Source of the DNA: Aquatica leii
Taxonomy: Eukaryota; Arthropoda; Insecta; Coleoptera; Lampyridae
Assembly: GCA_035610365.1 (NCBI GenBank)
Contig: CM069432.1
Location: 19,344,354 to 19,408,353, forward strand
Reading direction: 5' to 3'
DNA: 64,000 nt
Shown: piece by piece, positions 21,577 to 34,979 of the stretch
How positions within the stretch are numbered: the stretch's first letter is position 1
Layout of the letters: the number at the start of each line of letters is the position of its first letter
Program-made: the position numbers and the translations under genes
The notes under the pieces: model-generated
What the model saw: only the letters and a program-made list of their open reading frames with translations
Databases searched by the model: none
Told to the model about the DNA's origin: nothing

Positions 21577-24500
21577 ATTATTTTATACAAACTAACAAAT
21601 GTTTCTAAAAATTTCTAATATTTTCACTCATACTAGTACTAAACGCATAACGTTTTACGTATAGCACATAACGTCAGTAGATACAATCGAAGAAAATTTA
21701 ATATGGAAACAAAGATCATTATTTCGAATTTATGTTGTAGTTCATAACTAAAAATTGTATCAAAAGGTAAACCGTCGAAAAAAAATTGTTTGTTACTTCG
21801 ACTTTCTCTACATACTTCTGTCAAGCTTTCGCATACTTTCGTGTAACTTTCACATACTTCTTCCTAATTTTCAGAGAATCACGTTTTTAGTGTTTATTAA
21901 CTTGTTTAATGTAACAATAGGAAACATAAGAATCAGATTAACTTACAGTCACTGTAAACAAATTAAAGAAATACGCGTATATACTGTAACAATTTTTTTA
22001 AAATAATTATTGTAAGTAATTGCTACAGCTATGAGCTCTATCTATTGTATTAGACATTACTTGTAACTAAAAAAAATCTTAGAATCTTCAAGGAATATAT
22101 GCTTTTTGTTGGACGAATATAATTTAATCTTTAACGTTTATTTGATTTTAAAGACACTTTATTACCTGTAATGAATAAAATTTGTTAGAAAACTAAAGAG
22201 TCATCTATATCTGAGAAGCGTAAGCTAAGCCAAAACAACTTTAAAAGCTTAATGTAGAGGCGCCAGTTGTCATGTAAGCACAAAGTCTACCTGAATTTGA
22301 ATGTTATGCAGAATTGGTTGGATCATCTATAGCTCCTCCTCTAACATGGAATCTCTGGATCATTATCTTCGACTGCTTTACTTATACTGCTCTTCAAGAC
22401 GCTACATGAAGCTAGAAACAAAACTGCCCTAAGAAAATTTTTTTCGTTGCTTAACACTTTTAACCAGTTCTTTAAAATGCAGCGTCATTAATCTAGCAGA
22501 TGCGTTTGGGAAGCTGTTTAAATTTTTTTATTACTCGATGGACCAGTCTAACGGCTACTGACCATTGTCCGGTAGCGTTCGGATGTATATGAACTGGACC
22601 AGATCATTCATAACGACTCTTGTTTAACTAACACACAGTCGGAATAAAAGAAACTTGTTTTAGACAAAGCCGTTGAAGGGAGATCGTGACGCGGGATGCT
22701 GCAAAAGAATACATTTAAAATTTAGTCGCATCTTTGTGGTCGAGTTAAACGGTCTTTTTTTATAGTTTCTTCAAAAGTAAGTAACTACGTTTTATAGTTA
22801 TTCGTGCAATTAATTACGTATTCGCACAATCGATCAGTATTGGGAAAATTGATGAACTGTCTCAAGCTTACATTTGATCCTTCGAATTTAAATTTTTATG
22901 AAAACAAAATTTCAAAGTATAAATAAATAGTTTGAAGTAAATGTGGAGCCCTCTAAAGAGTTTACTTTGCATTAATAATCCGCGAGACTGTTCTGCTCAA
23001 ACAGTAACGGTGATTTTACACAAAAATCAATATTTGCGTAGTTTTTAAAAATCAGTGTACTTGCATTAATATTTTTTTTAGATTTTTAAATTCGGATTGT
23101 GACTCGTGTTTTCAAAAATTTTGCAAAACGCATCTAAGTCGATGTCAAATAAATTTTATTTACGACTAAAATATTCTACCTTTATCATTTCTACGACTTT
23201 TACTTCAAAAAAAAAACAACTCATAAATAAAATTTCCATTTTAAGCGAAATTATACACATTCGATAAATAAATCAACATTTCTTATTTCAGAAGGCGCCT
23301 AGACGCCGTTGAAATTGGACGCCAACAGAACTCGAGACTCCATCTCGTAGCCAAGACGTAAACGCCAACTTTTGCGTTCGCGAAATTCAACTTTATATCA
23401 ATTCACAGTAAGTGTTGTTGTTCCAAACTATGTTATCCCTACATTGTGAACAAATTGTACTTTATAAATCACTAAAATTGCCCGACTGTCTCTTCTAAAA
23501 CTAATATTATACATTATTCAGGGGCTTATACTTGAGATGTTGCCAGTTTCAAGTTATGAATTCAAAGTAAATAGATTCCAAAACGTTAACATCAAGAAAT
23601 AATCCTTAACTGCCTATTAAGTGCAATGCTTAAGTTTTAATTAGATTTAGCACGATTAAATTTGCATTTGTAGTTTATCAAAAGTTAGATTTCTTTCAGC
23701 ACAATTGCTTTTTTCTTAAATGAATTCTCTCTTACATCTTAGTTGGTAGTACGCAGTAATTACATTTATTTAGTTTTACAATTTTTTTATAACTCAAACA
23801 AATTTTAACTTAACATAATTTAATTTTTTTAGACGAAAAATCTTGAGCACTTTATGAAGTGTAAGCTAAGCTCGGAAACCGCGTTATTTAACAAGAAAAG
23901 CAAACCGTTTTTGAACGACTTAATTACACGTAAAAAAATGTATATATTTCATACCTATAAAAAAAAATGAAAATAACAACGAAATACCGGTTACTAATAG
24001 CGTTGTTGAATATTTTGTAAATAATCTCGTATTTTATTTTTATAGCTTCACATTTAGGTAAAACCACTCCAATTAAACAAAATATTTTCAGATACTTTAA
24101 AACTACAAGTTTTGTATAAAACAGTTTTTTGTTTAAAAAATAGAAAAGAAATGATTGATAATATACATTGGAACGATACTCTATTACAGTTAGTAAAAAA
24201 TGTCATCAAATCAAAAATAGTAGCCAAAACAAATTAAACAAAATAATTTATACGGTAGTTTAAACAAGCAAGCAAAACGTAACGGTTATAAAACAATAGC
24301 AATAGCAGTTTAGTAACTGCTAACCAAAGCAGTTAAAAAATTAGAAAATCGAAAAAACCACCAGACTTGAAAAAATGTTTCATATTTCTCTAGTAACACG
24401 ATAACAAAATAAAAGAACTTCAATTATTATTAGAAATTTGTAGATGCCTGGTAGGAATAAATTTATAATTTTTTTTCCCTAATTATTTTACGTCTTTTCT

Positions 24501-25719
24501 AAAACGAGTTATAAGAAATGCTTTGTCAAAAATAGTCAAAAAAATAATGGGAAAACATAAGTGACTTTTAAGAGCGTCCTATAAAACTAAACGAAACAGT
24601 ATACCAAAATGTTACTTATCAAAGTAACCACAAAGTAAACTTTCTAAGAACTAAGTAGTGAGAATATAGAAAACAAATCTTGTTTCAATATTTTTTTTCT
24701 TAACGCATAATTGTTTTAATTTCCTCATTCTTAAAATCATAATTAAAAAATAGTAAATTAATTCTACTTTTTATAAAAAGTACCTACAATTACCTACAGT
24801 AATTATTATAATAATAACAAAATTCACAAATATTTATTTTGTTTTTATCATTGGATCACATATAAATGCAATTTTTGCTTTATTTGTTTTCCGTAAATCG
24901 ATTAAAAACTTCAAAATAGTTTAAATTATATTACAATTTCTTCAATTATGATTAGTACACATATGTCACAATATCTCACAATTTCACTAAGTCTACATTT
25001 TTGTCTTTGTATTAGAAAATTTGTTGTAAGTAAGAAACAATATTCTTTTTTCTTGAACGTTATATGGAAATACTATGAGATAAATTAGTGCTTGAAATAA
25101 AAAAAAAATTAAAACAAACTAAAAATGTAGGTACTAAAGTTTAAGAAAATATAGTTTAATTTTTAGATCAGTTTAGTTTTGAACGCGTTTGTATAAACAC
25201 GTGTGCAATTATTTTGTAATATTAATTAACAAAAAAATATAATATGTATTCGTTTTAGAAACTGCAAACAGTAAGTTAATTTTTATTATTTTATGTTTGT
25301 TTTTGATTACTTATATTTGATAAAACAGTAAAAAATGACTTGATTGATTTATTTTATTGTTTTCAAAATTTTTCTATAACATTCAGGAATATGTGAACAA
25401 AAGCAGAGTACGTCATAAACACGTTTTGTTGTGTGTAAATTTAAACTAGTTGTACGTTTCTTCGCTTTAAATCAGTTTACCAACAGCAGCCATAATTTTA
25501 TGTGTTATCTACAATTTTTAGACAAAAATCAAAATAACTGTAAATAAAAACTATATTAGAAATGTTTAACAAAGTAAAAAAATTGTGTCTGATCTACACT
25601 CAATAAAAGAAAAAACGAGACGAGACCTGATTTTAAATAAAAGTAAAAATTGATAGCTGTGTAAACAGAGCTTAATCTTATTCATTACCAAACTCAGATA
25701 AATTTTACTAGACATTTTT
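21577..25719. other. No recognisable gene (4.1 kb)
   Basis: AT-rich sequence between the hAT element and the satellite array. No protein-like frame was found. The only exon-like island is at 23,292-23,407. The stretch 23,700-25,700 is rich in A/T runs and contains short words that also occur in the satellite, but not a full monomer. Confidence 0.45.
23292..23407 (+). other. Candidate exon-like island
   Basis: A GC-richer segment of about 116 nt is bounded by TTATTTCAG on the left and GTAAGTG on the right, in otherwise AT-rich DNA. One frame is open for roughly 22 codons and then stops, so any coding role would be as a terminal or untranslated exon. No partner exon was found. Confidence 0.2.
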
Positions 25720-28700
25720 ACAAAGTGTGAAAAATTATTTTCTTTGCTGTATGTAATTATGATAATTATGAAATTATTACTCTAATTTTTTCGAAATTGG
25801 TACTCTGTTGTTGTGAAAAAACACAATACATTAATTAAAAAGACAAATTTATCAAAGTTTTTTCAAAAATTGTTTTCTTTGTTGTATTATGATAATTTTA
25901 TGAATGATAATTTTAACAAAATTTGGAAGTTGATTATGAATTTGCAACTAAATGACACTTGCATAACGCATTAAATAATCAAATTATTACTCTATGTTTT
26001 CGAAATTAATAATTTCTTGTTGTAAAAATAAACAATGCTTCAATTACGAAAAAAAAATCATAAAAATTTTAAATAAAATATGTAGCTATTATAAATACCA
26101 GTAAACGATATAAAGTTATCCTTTTCGTTTTTATCTAAGTGACGCCTTTGAAATGCTAGAGCTTAACCGACTTCATTCGTCTGTCAATTGTTTAAAAATT
26201 ATTTTCTTTGCTGTAATATGATAATTTTATGAGTTACAATTTAAACAAAATTTGGAAGTTGATTATGAATTTGCAACTGAATGACACTTGCATAACGCAT
26301 TAAATAATCAAATTAACACTCTAATTATTTCGAAATTGATAATTTCTTGTTGTAAAAATAAACAATTTTTTAATTATGAAGAAAAAATCATAAAAATTTC
26401 AAATAAAGTACTATTATAAATACCAGTCAACGACATAAAATTATCCTTCTCGTCTTTATCTAAGTGACGCCTCTAAATGCTAGAGCTTAACCGACTTTAT
26501 TCGTCTGTCAATTGTTTAAAAATTATTTCCTTTGCTCTAATATGATAATTTTATGAGTTACAATTTTAACAAAATTTGGAAATTGATTATGAATTTGCAA
26601 GAGAATGACACATGCATAACGCGTTAAATAATCAAATTATTACTCTATTTTTTTCGAAAATGATAATTTCTTGTACTGAAAATAAACAAAGCTTTAATTA
26701 CGAAAATAAATTTATAAAAATTGCAACTAATGTACCTATGTATTATAAATACCAGTCAACGATATAAAATTATCTTTCTCGTCTTTATCTAAGTATGAAC
26801 GCCTCTAAATGCTACTTCAATCGTCTGTCAATTTTTCAAAAATTATTTTCTTTGCTGTAACATGATAATTTTATGAGTTACAATTTTAACAAAATTTGGT
26901 AGTTGATTACGAATTTGCAACTAAATGACACTTGCATAACGCATTAAATAATCAAATTATTATTCTATGTTTTCGAAATTAATAATTTCTTGTTGTAAAA
27001 ATAAACAATGCTTCAATTACGAAGGAAAAATCATAAAAATTTTAAATAAAATCTGTAGCTATTATAAATACCAGTAAACGATATAAAATTATCCTTTTCG
27101 TTTTTATCTAAGTGACGCCTTTAAAATGCTAGAGCTTAACCGACTTAATTCGTCTGTCAATTGTTTAAAAATTATTTTCTTTGCTGTAATATAATTTTAT
27201 GAGTTACAATTTTAACAAAATTTGGAAGTTGATTATGAATTTGCAAGAGAATGACACATGCATAACGCGTTAAATAATCAAATTATTACTCTATTTTTTT
27301 CGAAAATGATAATTTCTTGTACTGAAAATAAACAAAGCTTTAATTACGAAAATAAATTTATAAAAATTGTAAATAATGTATGTATTATAAATACCAGTCA
27401 AAGATATAAAATTATCCTTCTCGTCTTCATCTAAGTATGGACGTAAATAAATTCTCGAGCTTAACCGACTTCAATCGTCTGTCAATTGTTTAAAAATTAT
27501 TTTCTTTGCAGTAATATGATAATTTTATGAGTTACAATTTTAACAAAATTTGGAAGTTAATTGTGAAGTTGCAACAGAATGAAACTTGCATAACGCATTA
27601 AATAATGAAATTATTACTCTAATTGTTTCGAAATTGATAATTTCTTGTTGTAAAAATGAACAATGTTTTAATTACGATGAAAAAATCATAAAAATTTTAA
27701 ATAAAGTATGTAGCTATTATAAATACCAGACAAAGATGCAAAATAATTCTTCTCGTCTTTATCTAAGTGACGCCTCTAAATGCTAGAGCTTAACCGACTT
27801 CATTCGTCTGTCAATTGTTTAAAAATGATTTTCTTTGCAGTAATATGATAATTTTATGAGTTACAATTTTAACAAAATTTGGAAATTGATTATGAATTTG
27901 CAACTGAATGACACTTGCATAACGCGTTGTATAATCAAATTATTACTCTATTTTTTCGAAATTGATAATTTCTTGTTATGAAAATAAACAATGCTTTAAT
28001 TACGAAAATAAATTTATAAAAATTGTAAATAATGTATGAATTATAAATACCAGTCAACGATATAAAATTATCCTTCTCGTCTTCATCTAAGTATGGACGC
28101 ATCTAAATGCTCGAGGTTAACCGACTTCAATCGTCTGTCAATTGTTTAAAAATTATTTTCTTTGCAGTAATATGATAATTTTATGAGTTACAATTTTAAC
28201 AAAATTTGGAAGTTGATTATGAATTTGCAACTGAATGACACTTGCATAACGCGTTGTATAATCAAATTATTACTCTATTATTTCGAAATTGATAATTTCT
28301 TGTAATGAAAATAAACAATGCTTTAATTACGAAAATAAATTTATAAAAATTGCAACTAATGTACTTATGTATTATAAATACCAGTCAACGATATAAAATT
28401 ATCCTTCTCGTCTTTATCTAAGTATGAACGTCTCTAAATGCTACTGCTTAACCGACTTCAATCGTCTGTCAATTTCTCAAAAATTATTTTCTTTGCTGTA
28501 ACATGATAATTTTATGAGTTACAATTTTAACAAAATTTGCAAGTTGATAATGAATTTGCAACAGAATGACACTTGCATAACGCGTTAAATAATCAAATTA
28601 ACACTCTATTTTTTTCGAAATTGATAATTTCTTGTTGTAAAAATAAACAATTTTTTAATTACGAAGAAAAAATCATAAAAATTTTAAATAAAGTATGTAG

Positions 28701-31700
28701 CTATTATAAATACCAGTCAACGATATAAAATTATCTTTCTTGTCTTTATCTAAGTGACGCCTATAAATGCTAGAGTTTAACCGACTTCATTCGCCTGTCA
28801 ATTGTTTAAAAATTATTTCCTTTGTTGTAATATGATAATTTTATGAGTTACAAGTTTAACAAAATTTGGAAGTTGAAAATGAATTTGCAACAGAATGACA
28901 CTTGCATAACGCATTAAATAATCACATTATTACTCTATTTTGTTCGAAATTGATAATTTCTTGTACTGAAAATAAACAAAGCTTTAATTACCAAAATAAA
29001 TTTATAAAAATTGCAAATAATGTATGTATTACAAATACCAGTCAACGATATAAAATTATCCTTCTCGTTTTCATCTAAGTATGAACGCATCTAAATGCTC
29101 GAGCTTAACCGACTTCAATCGTCTGTCAATTTTTCAAAAATTATTTTGCTTGCTGTAACATGATAATTTTATGAGTTACAATTTTAACAAAATTTGGAAG
29201 TTGATTATGAATTTGGAACTGAATGACACTTGCATAACGCATTAAACAATCAGATTATTACTCTAATTGTTTTGAAATTGATAATTTCTTATTGTAAAAA
29301 TAAACGCTTTAATTACGAAGAAAAAATCATAAGAATGTCAAATAAAGTATGTAGCTATTAAAAATTCCAGTCAACAATATAAAAGTATCTTTCTTGTCTT
29401 TATCTAAGTGACGCCTATAAATGCTAGAGCTTAACCGACTTCATTCGCCTGTCAATTGTTTAAAAATTATTTCCTCTGTTGTAATATGATAATTTTATGA
29501 GTTACAATTTTAACAAAATTTGGAAGTTGATTATGAATTTGCAACTGAATGACACTTGCATAACGCGTTATATAATCAAATTATTACTCTATTTTTTCGA
29601 AATTGATAATTTCTTGTTATGAAAATAAACAATGCTTTAATTACGAAAATAAATTTATAAAAATTGCAACTAATGTATTTATGTATTATAAATACCAGTC
29701 AACGATATAAAATTTTCCTTCTCGTCTTTATCTAAGTATGAACGTCTCTAAATGCTACTGCTTAACCGACTTCAATCGTCTGTCAATTTCTCAAAAATTA
29801 TTTTCTTTGCTGTAACATGATAATTTTATGAGTTACAATTTTAACAAAATTTGCAAGTTGATAATGAATTTGCAACAGAATGACACTTGCATAACGCGTT
29901 AAATAATCAAATTAACACTCTATTTTTTTCGAAATTGATAATTTCTTGTTGTAAAAATAAACAATTTTTTAATTACGAAGAAAAAATCATAAAAATTTTA
30001 AATAAAGTATGTAGCTATTATAAATACCAGTCAACGATATAAAATTATCTTTCTTGTCTTTATCTAAGTGACGCCTCTAAATGCTAGGGCTTAACCGACT
30101 TCATTCGTCTGTCAATTGTTTAAAAATTATTTTCTTTGCAGTAATATGATAATTTTATGAGTTACGATTTTAACAAGATTTGGTGGTTGATTATCAATTT
30201 GCATCTAAATGACACTTGCATAACGCATTAAATGATCACATTATTACTCTATTTTTTTCGAAATTGATAATTTCTTGTACTGAAAATAAGCGAAGCTTTA
30301 ATTACCAAAATAAATTTATAAAAATTGCAAATAATGTATGTATTATAAGTACCAGTCAACGATATAAAATTATCCTTCTCGTCTTCATCTAAGTGACGCC
30401 TCTAAATGCTAGAGCTTAAACGACTTTATTCGTCTGTCAATTGTTTAAAAATTATTTTCTTTGCTGTAATATTAATATTTTATGAGTTACAATTTTAACA
30501 AAATTTGGAAGTTGATTATGAATTTGCAACAGAATGACACTTGCATAACTCATTAAATAATCAAATTATTACTCTATTTTTTTTAAATTGATAATTTCTT
30601 GTAAAAATAATTAATGCTTTAATTACGAAGAAAAAATCATAAGAATTTCAAATAAAGTATGTAGCTATTATAAATACCAGTCAACGATATAAAATTATCC
30701 TTCTTGTCTTTATCTAAGTGACGCCTTTAAATGCTAGAACTTAACCGACTTCAATCGTCTGTCAATTTCTCAAAAATTATTTTCTTTGCTGTAACATGAT
30801 AATTTTATGAGTTACAATTTTAACAAAATTTGGAAGTTGATTATGAATTTGCAACAGAATGACACTTGCATAACGCATTAAATAATCAAATTATTACTCT
30901 ATTTTTTTCGAAATTGATAATTTCTTGTTATGAAAATAAACAATGCTTTAATTACGAAACCAAATTCATAAAAATTGTAAATAATGTATGTATCATAAAT
31001 ATCAGTCAACGATATAAAATTATCCTTCTTGTCTTTATCTAATTGACGCCTTTAAATGCTAGAGCTTAACCGACTTCATTCGTATGTCAATTGTTTAAAA
31101 ATTATTTTCTTTGCTGTAATATGATAACTTTATGAGTTACAATTTTAACAAAATTTGGAAGTTGATTATGAATTTGCAACAGAATGACACTTGCATAACG
31201 CATTAAATAATCAAATTATTACTCTATTTTTTTCGAAATTGATAATTTCTTGTTATGAAAATAAACAATGCTTTAATTACGAAACCAAATTCATAAAAAT
31301 TGTAAATAATGTATGTATTATAAATACCAGTCAACGATATAAAATTATCCTTCTTGTCTTTATCTAAGGGACGCCTCTAAATGTTAGAGCTTAACCGACT
31401 TCATTCGTTTGTCAATTGTTTAAAAATTATTTTCTTTGCTGTAATATGATAATTTTATGAGTTACAATTTTAATAAAATTTGGAAGTTGATTATGAATTT
31501 GCAACTGAATGACACTTGCATAACGCATTGAATAATCAAATTAATACTCTAATTGTTTCGAAATTGATAATTTCTTGTAAAACTAAACAATGCTTTAATT
31601 TCGAAAAAAAAATCATAAAAACTTCAAATAAAGTATGTAGCTATTATAAATACCAGTCAACGATAAAAAATTAACCTTCTCGTCTTCATCTAAGTATGGC

Positions 31701-34700
31701 CGCATCTAAATGCTCGAGCTTAACTGACTTCAATCGTCTGTCAATTTTTCAAAAATTATTTTCTTTGCTGTAATATGATAATTTTATGAGTTACAATTTA
31801 AACAAAATTTGGAAGTTGATTATGAATTTGCAACTGAATGACACTTGCATAACGCATTAAATAATCAAATTAACACTCTAATTGTTTCGAAATTGATAAT
31901 TTCTTGTTGTAAAAATAAACAATTTTTTAACCACGAAGAAAAAATCATAAAAATTTCAAATAAAGTATGTAGCTATTATAAATACCAGTCAACGATATAA
32001 AATTATCTTTCTTGTCTTTATCTAAGTGACGCCTATAAATGCTAGAGCTTAACCGACTTCATTCGTCTGTCAATTGTTTAAAAATTGTTTTCTTTGCTGT
32101 AATATGATAATTTTATGAGAAACAATTTTAATAAAATTTTAAAGTTGATTGTAAAGTTGCAACAGAATGACACTTGCATAACGCATTAAATAATGAAATT
32201 ATTACTCTAATTGTTTCGAAATTGATAATTTCTTGTTGTAAAAATAAACAATGCTTCAATTACGAAGGAAAAATCATAAAAATTTTAAATAAAACAGGTA
32301 GCTATTATAAATACCAGTCAACGATATAAAATTATCCTTCTCGTTTTTATCTAAGTGACGCCTCTAAAATGCTAGAGCTTAACCGACTTCAATCGTCTGT
32401 CAATTGTTTAAAAATTATTTTCTTGGCTGTAATATGATAATTTTATGAGTTACAATTTTAACAAAATTTGGAAGTTGATTATGAATTTGCAACTGAATGA
32501 CAGTTGCATAACGCATTAAATAATCAAATTATTACTCTATTATTTCGAAATTGATAATTTCTTGTTACGAAAATAAACAATGCTTTAATTACGAAGAAAA
32601 AGTCATAAAAATTGTAAATAATGTATGTATTATAAATACCAGTCAACGATATAAAATTGTCCTTCTAGTCTTTATCTAAGTGACGCCTCTAAATGCTAGA
32701 GCTTAAACGACTTCATTCGTCTGTCAATTGTTTAAAAATTATTTTCTTGGCTGTAATATTATAATTTTATGAGTTACAATTTTAACAAAATTTGGAAGTT
32801 AATTGTGAAGTTGCAACAGGATGACACTTGCATAACGCATTAAATAATGAAATTATTACTCTAATTGTTTCGAAATTGATAATTTCTTGTTGTAAAAATG
32901 AACAATGTTTTAATTACAATGAAAAAATCATGAAAATTTTAAATAAAGTATGTAGCTATTATAAATACCAGACAACGATGCAAAACTATTCTTCTCGTCT
33001 TTATCTAAGTGACGCCTCTAAATGCTAGAGCTTAACCGACTTCATTCGTCTGTCAATTGTTTAAAAATTATTTTCTTTGCAGTAATATGATAATTTTATG
33101 AGTTACAATTTTAACAAAATTTGGTGGTTGATTATGAATTTGCAACTGAATGACACTTGCATAACGCATTAAATAATCACATTATTACTCTATTTTTTTC
33201 GAAATTGATAATTTCTTGTACTGAAAATAAACAAAACTTTAATTACGAAAATAAATTTATCAAAATTGCAAATAATGTATGTATTATAAGTACCAGTCAA
33301 CGATATAAAATTATCCTTCTCGTCTTCATCTAAGTATGGACGCATCTAAATGCTCGAGCTTAACCGACTTCAATCTTCCGTCTGTCAATTTTTCAAAATT
33401 TATTTTCTTTGCTGTAATATGATAATTTTATGAGTCAAAATTTTAACAAAATTTGAAAGTTGATTGCAAAATTGCAACAGAATGACACTTGCATAACGCA
33501 TTAAATAATCAAATTATTACTCTATTTTTTCGAAATTGATAATTTCTTGTAATGAAAATAAACAATGCTTTAATTACGAAAATAAATTCATAAAATTTGT
33601 AAATAATGTATGTATTATAAATATCAGTCAACAATATAAAATTATCCTTCTTGTCTGTATCTAAGTGATGCCTCTAAATGCTAGAGCTTGAAAGACTTCA
33701 TTCGTCTGTCAATTGTTTAAAAATTATTTTCTTTGCTGTAATATGATAATTTTATGAGTTACAATTTTAACAAAATTTGGAAGTTGATTACGAATTTGCA
33801 ACTGAATGACACTTGCATAACTCATTAAATAATAAACTGACTTCATTGGTCTGTCAATTGTTTAAAAATTATTTTCGTTGCTGTAATATGATAATTTTAT
33901 GAGTTACAATTTTAATAAAATTTGGAAGTTAATTATGAATTTGCAACTGAATGACACTTGCATAACGCATTGAATAACCAAATTATTACTCTAATTGTTT
34001 CGAAATTGATAATTTCTTGTAAAAATAAACAATGCTTTAATTATGAAGAAAAAATCATAAAAATTTCAAATAAAGTATGTACCTATTATAAATACCAGTC
34101 AACGATATAAAATTATCCTTCTCGTCTTTATTTAAGTGACACCTCTAAATTCTAGAGCTTAACCGACTTCATTCGTCTGTCAATTGTTTAAAAATTATTT
34201 TCTTGGCTATAATATGATAATTTTATGAGTTACAATTTTAACAAAATTTGGAAGTTGATTATGAATTTGCAACTGAATGACACTTGCATAACGCATTGAA
34301 TAATCAAATTATTACTCTAATTGTTTCGAAATTGATAATTTTTTGTAAAAATAAGCAATGCTTTATTTACGAAGAAAAAATCATAAAAATTTCAAATAAA
34401 GTATGTAGCTATTATAAATACCAGTCAACGATATAAAATTATCCTTCTCGCCTTTATCTAAGTGACACCTCTAAATTGTAGAGCTTAACCGACTTCATTC
34501 GTCTGTCAATTGTTTAAAAATTATTTTCTTGGCTATAATATGATAATTTAATGAGTTACAATTTTAACAAAATTTGGAAGTTGATTATGAATTTGCAACT
34601 GAATGACAGTTGCATAACGCATTAAATAATCAAATTATTACTCTATTTTTTCGAAATTGATAATTTCTTGTTGTAAAAATAAACAACGCTTTAATTACAA

Positions 34701-34978
34701 AAATAAATTCATAAAATTTGTAAATAATGTATGTATTATAAGTAGCAGTCAACGATATAAAATTATCCTTCTTGTCTTTATCTAAGTGACGCCTCTAAAT
34801 GATAGAGCTTAAACGACTTCATTCGTCTGTCAATTGTTTAAAAATTATTTTCTTTGCTGTAATATGATAAATTTGGAAATTGATTATGAATTAGCAACTG
34901 AATGACACTTGCATAACGCATTAAATAATCATATTATCATAACTGTTTCGAAATTGATAATTTCTTATTGTGAAATAA
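25720..34978 (+). repeat. Tandem satellite array, ~327-bp monomer, about 29 copies
   Basis: The word TTGCATAACGC recurs (with small variants) at 25,961, 26,290, 26,614, 26,934, 27,260, 27,588, 27,917, 28,244, 28,575, 28,904 and on to 34,911, nearly always 320-332 bp apart. One unit near 33,840-33,960 is shortened (spacing 145). Two monomer subtypes occur. A reads AAATAAAGTATGTAGCTATT and has GAAGAAAAAATCATAAAAA. B reads AAATAATGTATGTATTATAA and has GAAAATAAATTTATAAAAA, often with an ATGGAC/ATGAAC insertion after CTAAGT. The order is A A B A B A B B A B A B A B A B B A A A B A B B, a shortened unit, A A B. The first and last units are degraded. There is no coding role; the two 66-residue frames are identical-phase accidents 16 units apart. 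Confidence 0.97.
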
Positions 34979-34979
34979 A

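Noticed and set aside
27586-33028. Two nearly identical 66-residue frames (27,586-27,786 and 32,828-33,028) as a conserved small protein
   Set aside because: They lie at the same place in satellite units 16 copies apart. Other units carry stops in the same frame, so identity comes from array duplication.
25720-34978. CRISPR-like or gene-cluster reading of the tandem repeats
   Set aside because: Units are ~327 bp with similarity over their whole length and no repeat/spacer division, in a eukaryotic context. It is a satellite array.
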